The notes below the pieces were generated by a model. The model saw nothing but the letters and a program-made list of their open reading frames with translations. It did not search any database and had not been told where the DNA came from. From Neomoorella mulderi (lineage in GTDB: Bacteria; Bacillota; DSM-521; Neomoorellales; Neomoorellaceae), in the NCBI GenBank assembly GCA_011375465.1, contig DRZV01000028.1:1-11648 (forward strand): a DNA stretch of 11,648 nt. The letters are read 5' to 3'. Both the position numbers and the translations under genes were made by a program. Shown piece after piece: positions 5,839 through 11,648 of the stretch. Position 1 is the first letter of the stretch. Each line of letters opens with the position of its first letter.

Positions 5839-8346
5839 ATGGCACCGAGATATACGGAGAGGGCCAGCAGGGTTCTGAAGATGGCCCAGGAAGAGGCCCG
5901 GAGCCTGAATCACCCTGCTGTGGGCACGGAGCACATTCTGCTCAGCATCCTTAAAGATGGGGAGAGCGTGGCTGCCCGGGCTTTAGCCCGGCTGGGTATA
6001 AATTTAAAAGCCATGATAGCGGAGATGAGGAAGATAATGCCTCCAGGGGAGACCCCGGTGGGCAGGGATATAAATTTCACCCCCAGGGCTAAAAGGGCCC
6101 TGGAACTGGCGGCGGAAGAGGCGCGGCAGCAGGGGGTCAACTATGTGGGGACGGAGCACCTTCTTTTGGGGATCTTGGAAGAAGGAGAAGGTATGGCTGC
6201 TCAAATCTTGAGGAGCTTGGGGATAGAGAGCGATAGGTTAAGGGAAGTAATTTTAGAAATTCTAGGAGGAGCAGCCCAGCCCCCTCAGGGCTGGACCCTT
6301 TTCCTGGGCCCCTTGAGCATGGGAGGGACTCCTCCCCCGGGCATGTCCTATCCCCCTGGCACCACCCCTGGGGCGGTGAAGGCTTCTCCCAGAGGAGGAC
6401 GTACCCCCACCCTAGATCAGTTCGGCAGGGATCTGACCCGGTTGGCCCAGGAAGGGAAGCTGGATCCGGTTATAGGTCGGGAAAGGGAGATCGAAAGGGT
6501 TATTCAGATTTTGGCTCGGCGCACCAAAAACAACCCGGTGCTCATAGGGGATCCAGGAGTGGGTAAAACCGCCATCGTGGAGGGCCTGGCCCAAAAGATC
6601 GTGGCCAATGAGGTGCCCGAGGTCTTAAGGGATAAGAGGGTGGTGGCTCTGGACATGGCCGCCATGGTGGCAGGAACCAAGTACCGGGGAGAATTCGAAG
6701 AGCGCTTTAAGAAGGTGCTGGAGGAGGTCAGGGCTGCTGGAAACGTCATCCTCTTCATCGACGAGCTGCACACCATTATAGGAGCCGGGGCTGCGGAGGG
6801 GGCCATCGATGCCGCCAATATTTTAAAGCCGATCCTGGCAAGGGGAGAAATACAGATAATCGGGGCCACCACCATAGACGAATATAGGAAGCATATTGAG
6901 AAAGATGCGGCTTTAGAAAGGCGGTTCCAGACGGTCATGGTGGGGGAACCCACCGTGGAAGAGACTATAGAGATCTTAAAAGGTCTGAGGGATCGCTATG
7001 AGGCCCACCATAGGGTAAAGATAACCGACGAGGCCCTGGAGGCAGCTGCCCGCCTTTCTGACAGGTATATAACCGACAGGTTTTTACCTGATAAGGCTAT
7101 AGACCTCATAGACGAAGCTGCTTCCCGGGTGAGATTGCGGGCTTACACGGCTCCGGAAGAGTTAAAGGAACTGGAAGAGCGCTTGGAAGAGGTCATCAAG
7201 GAGAAATTGGCGGCGGTCCACGCCCAGGAGTTCGAAAAGGCTGCAGCTTTAAGGGATGAGGAGAGGAAGCTGAAGGAGGAGATCCAGGCCAAGAGGGGAC
7301 AGTGGCAGATGTCCCAGGTGGAGGAGAAATACGTGGTCACCGCTGAAGACGTGGCCCAGATCGTCTCCAGCTGGACGGGGATACCGGTGACCGAACTGAC
7401 CAAAGAGGAAAGCGAGCGCCTTTTAAACCTCGAGGAGATGCTGCACCGCCGGGTTATAGGCCAGGAAGAGGCGGTGAAGGCTGTGGCCCGCGCCATCCGC
7501 AGGGCCCGGGCGGGCTTGAAGGATCCCAAGAGGCCTATAGGTTCCTTTATATTCCTGGGCCCTACAGGGGTGGGCAAGACGGAGTTGGCTAGGGCTTTGG
7601 CCGAGGCCCTTTTTGGTGACGAAGAGGCCATGATCCGTTTCGATATGTCCGAGTATATGGAGAGGCACACCGTCTCTCGCCTTTTGGGAGCTCCTCCCGG
7701 ATATGTAGGATATGAGGAGAGCGGCCAGCTCACGGAGGCGGTGAGGAGGCGTCCCTACAGCGTGATCCTATTCGACGAAATAGAAAAGGCCCATCCCGAT
7801 ATTTTCAACGTCTTGCTTCAGATTTTGGAGGATGGGAGGGTGACGGACGCCAAGGGCCGTACCGTTAATTTCCGCAATACGGTCATAATAATGACTTCTA
7901 ACGTGGGGGCAGCCACCTTGAAGAGGGAAACGGTGGGTTTCCGGGCCCCCCAGAAAGAAGAAGAATACGAGCGGATGAAAAAGCGGCTCCTGGATGAGCT
8001 GAGGCGCACCTTCAGACCGGAATTTTTAAATCGGGTCGACGAGATTATCGTCTTCCATCCCCTCACCCGGGATCATCTGGAAAAGATAGTGGATCGTATG
8101 TTGGAGGCCCTCAACAAGCGGCTCAAAGAGAGGGGTTTGGAAGTGGAGGTGACCCCTGAAGCCAAGGAGATTTTAATCAGGGAGGGCTTCCATGAGGAAT
8201 ACGGGGCCCGTCCTTTGAGAAGGGCCATCCAAACCCTGGTGGAGGACCAGATCTCAGACGGTGTTCTGGCGGGCAAGTTTCAGCCCGGAGATAAATTGAG
8301 GGCTGTGGCCCGAGAGGGTAAAATAGCTATAGAAAAAGCGGAGTAG
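5839..8346 (+). CDS. clpC: ClpC, Hsp100 unfoldase of the ClpCP protease
   Basis: An 835-residue AAA+ ATPase that unfolds McsB-phosphorylated and adaptor-delivered proteins into ClpP. Domains: two Clp_N repeats (1-143), which bind phosphoarginine in homologues; an unusually long Pro/Gly-rich linker (about 144-192); NBD1 with Walker A GDPGVGKT (237-244) and Walker B ILFIDE (304-309); a short middle domain with a UVR motif (about 438-485, AQEFEKAAALRDEERKLKEE), where McsA/MecA-type partners dock; NBD2 with Walker A GPTGVGKT (574-581) and Walker B ILFDE (643-647). The VGF tripeptide (699-701) is the ClpP-docking loop, confirming ClpC. Bacillus ClpC is about 810 residues; the surplus sits in the linker. 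Start ATG at 5839 after GGAGGTG, 22 bp after mcsB. A stem-loop follows the stop codon. No clpP is in the window. Confidence 0.97.
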   Translation: MAPRYTERASRVLKMAQEEARSLNHPAVGTEHILLSILKDGESVAARALARLGINLKAMIAEMRKIMPPGETPVGRDINFTPRAKRALELAAEEARQQGVNYVGTEHLLLGILEEGEGMAAQILRSLGIESDRLREVILEILGGAAQPPQGWTLFLGPLSMGGTPPPGMSYPPGTTPGAVKASPRGGRTPTLDQFGRDLTRLAQEGKLDPVIGREREIERVIQILARRTKNNPVLIGDPGVGKTAIVEGLAQKIVANEVPEVLRDKRVVALDMAAMVAGTKYRGEFEERFKKVLEEVRAAGNVILFIDELHTIIGAGAAEGAIDAANILKPILARGEIQIIGATTIDEYRKHIEKDAALERRFQTVMVGEPTVEETIEILKGLRDRYEAHHRVKITDEALEAAARLSDRYITDRFLPDKAIDLIDEAASRVRLRAYTAPEELKELEERLEEVIKEKLAAVHAQEFEKAAALRDEERKLKEEIQAKRGQWQMSQVEEKYVVTAEDVAQIVSSWTGIPVTELTKEESERLLNLEEMLHRRVIGQEEAVKAVARAIRRARAGLKDPKRPIGSFIFLGPTGVGKTELARALAEALFGDEEAMIRFDMSEYMERHTVSRLLGAPPGYVGYEESGQLTEAVRRRPYSVILFDEIEKAHPDIFNVLLQILEDGRVTDAKGRTVNFRNTVIIMTSNVGAATLKRETVGFRAPQKEEEYERMKKRLLDELRRTFRPEFLNRVDEIIVFHPLTRDHLEKIVDRMLEALNKRLKERGLEVEVTPEAKEILIREGFHEEYGARPLRRAIQTLVEDQISDGVLAGKFQPGDKLRAVAREGKIAIEKAE

Positions 8347-8354
8347 GATAGATG

Positions 8355-8381
8355 GCGGGGGAGGGGTGGCCTCTCCTCCGC
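8355..8381 (+). terminator. Stem-loop after clpC, probable operon terminator
   Basis: GCGGGGGAGGG (8355-8365) can pair with CTCTCCTCCGC (8371-8381) as an 11-bp stem with two G-U pairs and a loop of 3-5 nt. It is followed by TTACCATTTCTTA, only moderately T-rich, so it may be an imperfect intrinsic terminator or an mRNA-stabilising 3' structure. It lies 8 bp after the clpC stop codon, the expected place. Confidence 0.5.
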
Positions 8382-8417
8382 TTACCATTTCTTATGGATT
8401 TAGCCAGATAAATCCCG

Positions 8418-9524
8418 ATGAGGGGAGAAGGGTCGTCCTTGGGTTTCCGGTCTAAAGGACTCTATTGGCTGGCGTTTTTGGTTATGGCAGAAATTTTATT
8501 TATTCTGATCTATCATTATCTCTGGCCTGCCTTTTGCTCCCTGTTGGCCGCCCTCTTTCCTGTGGTACTGCCCTTTGCCCTGGGGGCCTTTTTGGCCCTC
8601 ATCATAGACCCTTTGGTGAACTGGGCAGAAAGGCATAGAATACCCCGGGGTTTATCCTCTCTGTTTCTTCTGTTGCTGACCTTTCTGGGTATATCCAAGG
8701 TTCTTTTCTGGCTGATCAGGAGCTTGGTGGGGGAGATAAGGGTTCTGATCCAGGAGATGCCAGCCATAACGGAAAAGAGCCTTCAATTTATCCAAGGGGC
8801 CTTCTCCCTGCTGGAGAGGTTTTATCTTTTAAAGGAGCGTTTTCCTCCTGAGATCTACGCCTACCTGGAAAGGGCCTGGGGAGCCCAAGCCCAGGCTATC
8901 CAAGGCTGGCTGGAACAGCTGGTCCGGGGGCTCAGCTCCCTTTTAACCTATATGCCCCAAGCATGGTTCCTCATGATCCTCTCCCTGGTGGCGGCCTTCT
9001 TCTTCAGCAGGGATAGGGATTGGATCCTGGAGAGGCTTACGATGCTCTTGCCCCCTTCCCTTCGCCAGGAGGGCAGGGAGCTTCTGTCCACTTTTATAAG
9101 GGGATCCCTGGGATATCTCCGGGCGGAAATATTGCTGGTGAGCCTGCAGACAGCCCAGCTTGTAGGGGGGCTGTATCTCCTGAGGGTAAAATATGCCTTT
9201 CTCTTCGCCGTTCTCATAGGCGTTTTTGATTTTATCCCCATATTGGGTCCGGGGGTGGTATTTCTCCCCTGGATAATTTACGAGCTGATCATAGGGAATT
9301 TTTTAATGTCCCTGGCTTTAGCCCTGCTTTACGGTGCGGTGGTGGCTTTGAGGCAGATTTTACAGCCCAAACTGGTGGCCGTAACCCTGGGGCTATATCC
9401 CCTGACCACCCTGGTGGCCCTTTACGTGGGCTTTAAATTGATGGGGGTGGTGGGTTTGGCCCTGGGTCCCCTCAGCGTCCTGATGTACAAGGCTTATAGG
9501 GCCAGCCGGAGCTCCCAGGTCTGA
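8418..9524 (+). CDS. ytvI: AI-2E family (UPF0118) transporter, YtvI-like membrane protein
   Basis: A 368-residue polytopic membrane protein. Hydrophobic segments at about 15-35, 38-63, 79-101, 181-197, 232-255, 258-290, 292-312 and 325-352, with a soluble stretch (about 102-178) after the third, as in the family. Signature stretches DFIPILGPGVVFLPW (261-275) and LRQILQPKLV then TLGLYPL (311-329) are conserved in UPF0118. Members include the Bacillus sporulation protein YtvI and the proposed AI-2 exporter TqsA; others move Na+/H+. The substrate here cannot be told. The start is uncertain: ATG 8418 lacks a Shine-Dalgarno, whereas TTG 8439 is preceded by AGGGGAGAAGGG with fitting spacing and would give a 361-residue protein. 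It follows the clpC stem-loop, so it may be a separate transcript. Confidence 0.88.
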   Translation: MRGEGSSLGFRSKGLYWLAFLVMAEILFILIYHYLWPAFCSLLAALFPVVLPFALGAFLALIIDPLVNWAERHRIPRGLSSLFLLLLTFLGISKVLFWLIRSLVGEIRVLIQEMPAITEKSLQFIQGAFSLLERFYLLKERFPPEIYAYLERAWGAQAQAIQGWLEQLVRGLSSLLTYMPQAWFLMILSLVAAFFFSRDRDWILERLTMLLPPSLRQEGRELLSTFIRGSLGYLRAEILLVSLQTAQLVGGLYLLRVKYAFLFAVLIGVFDFIPILGPGVVFLPWIIYELIIGNFLMSLALALLYGAVVALRQILQPKLVAVTLGLYPLTTLVALYVGFKLMGVVGLALGPLSVLMYKAYRASRSSQV

Positions 9525-9603
9525 TCAGCGACGGAATCGCACCCCCAAGGGTCCTCCTGTATATGGTAAATTGAAAACTTTTCCATGCAGGGGGACTTAT
9601 TTT

Positions 9604-10605
9604 ATGGAGAGGGTGGAAAGGGTTCTATGTAGATATCAAAGGAATATTTTCCAGACACCCCAGGTGGTGGAGGTGGGAAAGGGATACAAATCGGTCCGGG
9701 GACGGGTTACCAGAAAACCGGCCTTGATAGTGATGGTAAAGGAAAAGCTGCCCCTATCCTCTTTGGCCCACCATATGCGGATACCCCGGTTCATAGAAGG
9801 GGTGAAGACGAATGTGGTGGAGGTGGGAGAAATACGGCTCCTGGGCAGGACCGACTACCATCGGCCAGTTCAGCCTGGTATGAGCATAGGCCATTACAAG
9901 ATTACCGCTGGCACCTTCGGGGCGGCGGTAAAGGACAGGCACACGGGTGAACTCCTGATTTTATCCAACAACCACATCCTGGCCAATATTACCAACGGCC
10001 GAGATGGCAGGGCCTGCAAAGGGGACCCCATACTGCAGCCTGGCCCCTATGATGGGGGAAGGGAGGATCAGGTCATAGGTTATCTGGAACGGTTTGTCCC
10101 CATTGAGCCCTTGATCCAAGAGGCCACCTGCCCTCAAGCCCTGCGTTTTCAGGATATGTTGAACAAGCTTTTAAAGATATTTCGGCCTGATTACCAGGTG
10201 AGATTGCAAAAACTGGCTTCGGATTATAACCTGGTGGACTGCGCTGTAGCCCGGCCCATAAGCCCAGAAGCCATCCGGGAAGAAATCCTGGAGTTGGGCA
10301 AGATCCAGGGTGTAAGGGAAGTGGAATTGGGGATGGAGGTGGTTAAAAGCGGGCGGTCTAGCGGTGTTACCCGATCAACGGTGAAGGTCCTGCAAGCCAC
10401 AGTAAAGGTTCTTTTGGATGAAAACTTGACGGGCATGTTCAGCGATCAGTTTGTCACCGGACCCTTAGCCCAGCCGGGGGATAGCGGTTCTTTAATACTG
10501 GACAGGGAGAACTATGCGGTAGGGCTGCTCTTCGCCGGCTCGGAGCAGAGTTCTGTGGGCAACCGGATACAGAACGTGTTGGAGCTGCTGGAGGTGGAAT
10601 TTTGA
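9604..10605 (+). CDS. Trypsin-fold serine protease, cytoplasmic, PDZ-less (S1-like)
   Basis: A 333-residue protein with a chymotrypsin-type catalytic triad: His124 in ILSNNHILA, Asp212 in NLVDCAVA, Ser294 in QPGDSGSLI. The first ~100 residues form a separate basic domain with LIVMVKEKLP, a VKTNVVEVGEIRLLG stretch, then GMSIGHYKITAGTFGAAVKD leading into the protease. An insertion rich in helix formers (about 161-207) lies between His and Asp. No signal peptide, membrane segment or PDZ domain is visible, so it is probably cytoplasmic; it resembles uncharacterised bacterial S1-like proteases distantly related to plant Nal1. Start chosen at ATG 9604 because AGGGGGA lies 8 bp upstream; an in-frame TTG at 9571 has no ribosome site. 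The stop is 2 bp from that of the convergent M1 gene. Substrate unknown; proximity to clpC suggests, but does not show, a proteostasis role. Confidence 0.82.
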   Translation: MERVERVLCRYQRNIFQTPQVVEVGKGYKSVRGRVTRKPALIVMVKEKLPLSSLAHHMRIPRFIEGVKTNVVEVGEIRLLGRTDYHRPVQPGMSIGHYKITAGTFGAAVKDRHTGELLILSNNHILANITNGRDGRACKGDPILQPGPYDGGREDQVIGYLERFVPIEPLIQEATCPQALRFQDMLNKLLKIFRPDYQVRLQKLASDYNLVDCAVARPISPEAIREEILELGKIQGVREVELGMEVVKSGRSSGVTRSTVKVLQATVKVLLDENLTGMFSDQFVTGPLAQPGDSGSLILDRENYAVGLLFAGSEQSSVGNRIQNVLELLEVEF

Positions 10606-10607
10606 TT

Positions 10608-11636
10608 TCAATTTTGGGACATAAACAGGGGGAACAGTTCCTCGCTGGGAGGGCAGCGATGCTTCAAGATTATTTTTAAAGACCCAGAAGGGACAATTTC
10701 GTAGCGGTAGTATTCCTGTACGAATCTAAGGGCCTGGAGCAATTTCTCCTCTCCCGCCTTTTTCTCCAATAAAAGCCAAAAAAAGGCATCTCCTGGCATA
10801 AACCCCCTGGCGGTATAGGGATTCCTGTCCATATTTTTCTAAAGGGAGGTCTATAGGTACTTCTATGGACTCTCCCAGCCTTGCCAACCGGTCTGTTTTG
10901 GCCCTGTAAACATCCGGGTAAAGGTGCTTGTAAAAGAGCAAGGGGCTGTATTCTGCCAACCCTTCGTGGATCCAGGCCTCTTGGATGCTGTTATTGCCCA
11001 CCATGTTATACCACCACTGGTGAGCTATTTCATGTATCAATACCCCAGAGCGTTGGGGTTCTAGACGGTTGAGCAATATAAGTCCTGGGTACTGCATACC
11101 GGAGAAGCCTTCCAAGGGCACAAAGGCTACGTGCAAGTAAGTGTAGGGATAAGGGGAATAAATTTTCTGGAAAAACCTCAAGGCCTGTGAAGCTGTTTCC
11201 AATACTTCTTGGAACCCATCTGTTCCGCCCATTGTTATGGTAACAGGGCCCTCCTGCCGGGTGGAGATAAGCCACTTTGAGGAGGCGGCAAAGGCAAATT
11301 CCCTGATGGGATGCTGGTTGTGGAATATCCAGGTTATCTCTTTTCCCCGCTCTTTTTTCCCCTTTAGGGCCCCGCTGGCCAGAACCTTATATTCCCGGGG
11401 TAGAGTTATCTGGGCCTGATAATATGCCGCTTCGGCAAAATAGGGATCTCCAAAGCTGGCGCAGGATAAGGACCTCCAGCTGTTTTTGTCCAGGGGAGAC
11501 AGAAGCGGAGCAGGCGATCTAGGGGGATTTCCATTTCCTGGGGGGAGGGGAGGGAGGAGGAGTTCTCAGCAAATTTCATCCAGACCAAGCTTACAATAGC
11601 CAGGATCATGACACCGTATCTAAGAAAAGCCTTCAA
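10608..11636 (-). pseudogene. M1-family zinc metallopeptidase (aminopeptidase N-like), broken: internal deletion plus frameshifts
   Basis: Three pieces in different frames make up a damaged M1 gene. Piece 1 (11636 to about 11500) starts at TTG after GGGGAG and encodes a signal-anchor (MKAFLRYGVMILAIVSLVW), so the parent was membrane-bound or exported. Piece 2 (open from 11565, M1-like from about 11505, to 10726) begins SPLDKNSWRSLSCASFGDPYF and holds the catalytic domain: GFSGMQYPG, HEIAH (11020-11034), and the third zinc ligand Glu 18 residues later in HEGLAEY. Piece 3 (about 10790-10608) supplies the C-terminal helices LLLEKKAGEEKLLQALRFVQEYYRYEI. The change from piece 2 to 3 is explained by one extra base at the A7 run (10778-10784) or near 10791. 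The N-terminal beta domain of roughly 150 or more residues, which normally precedes the FGDPYF region, is absent. The exopeptidase Glu of GxMEN/GMEYPG is Gln here. Either a decaying gene or a locally faulty sequence; the catalytic core is so well kept that decay would be recent. Confidence 0.8.
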
Positions 11637-11648
11637 AATTCTCCCCCC

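Noticed and set aside
8382..8412. TTACCA and GATAAA as a promoter for the ytvI-like gene.
   Set aside because: The 19-bp spacing and poor hexamers make this no better than chance.
9541..9552. ACCC-CCAA-GGGT mini hairpin after the ytvI-like gene as a terminator.
   Set aside because: The 4-bp stem is too short and no T-run follows.

Overview
The window reads as a chromosomal segment from a Gram-positive, probably thermophilic and spore-forming Clostridia-type bacterium. Supporting this are the Firmicutes-type ctsR-mcsA-mcsB-clpC operon, a YtvI-like member of the AI-2E/UPF0118 membrane family, strong GGAGG ribosome binding sites, TTG and GTG starts, and heavy use of AGG/AGA (Arg) and ATA (Ile) codons, a pattern common in thermophiles. 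I do not name a species.

From 1 to 8346 all genes lie on the plus strand and form one proteostasis block: the 3' end of a CbpA-type DnaJ co-chaperone, its small MerR-like partner CbpM (overlapping by 4 bp), the disaggregase ClpB, a small heat shock protein (Hsp20), then CtsR (heat shock repressor), McsA (zinc/UVR adaptor), McsB (protein arginine kinase) and ClpC (unfoldase that feeds ClpP). Together they cover holding of unfolded proteins (Hsp20), disaggregation and refolding (DnaJ and ClpB, presumably with a DnaK outside the window), and marking by arginine phosphorylation followed by degradation (McsA/McsB/ClpC). CtsR controls the degradative branch. Finding the CbpA/CbpM/ClpB/Hsp20 refolding branch directly upstream of the CtsR operon on the same strand is the main organisational point.

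Two short non-coding gaps in the block carry structure. Hsp20 is bracketed by a pair of small hairpins whose 8-nt loops are exact reverse complements of each other, the second followed by eight T. The ctsR start codon and its only good Shine-Dalgarno lie in opposite arms of a stem, a candidate RNA thermometer or translational switch.

From 8347 to the end the content changes. A stem-loop after clpC may end the operon. It is followed by a YtvI-like membrane protein and an apparently cytoplasmic trypsin-fold serine protease with an intact His/Asp/Ser triad. Converging on the latter from the minus strand, with only 2 bp between the stop codons, is a broken M1-family metallopeptidase gene: the zinc site is intact, but the N-terminal beta domain is missing and the reading frame changes at least twice.

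Two genes carry visible indels: cbpM, where two compensating frameshifts scramble 15 residues of the recognition region, and the M1 gene. No long ORF in the roughly 7.5 kb of Clp/Mcs/CtsR coding sequence is broken. No IS element, tRNA, rRNA, CRISPR array, CIRCE element or complete CtsR box was found.
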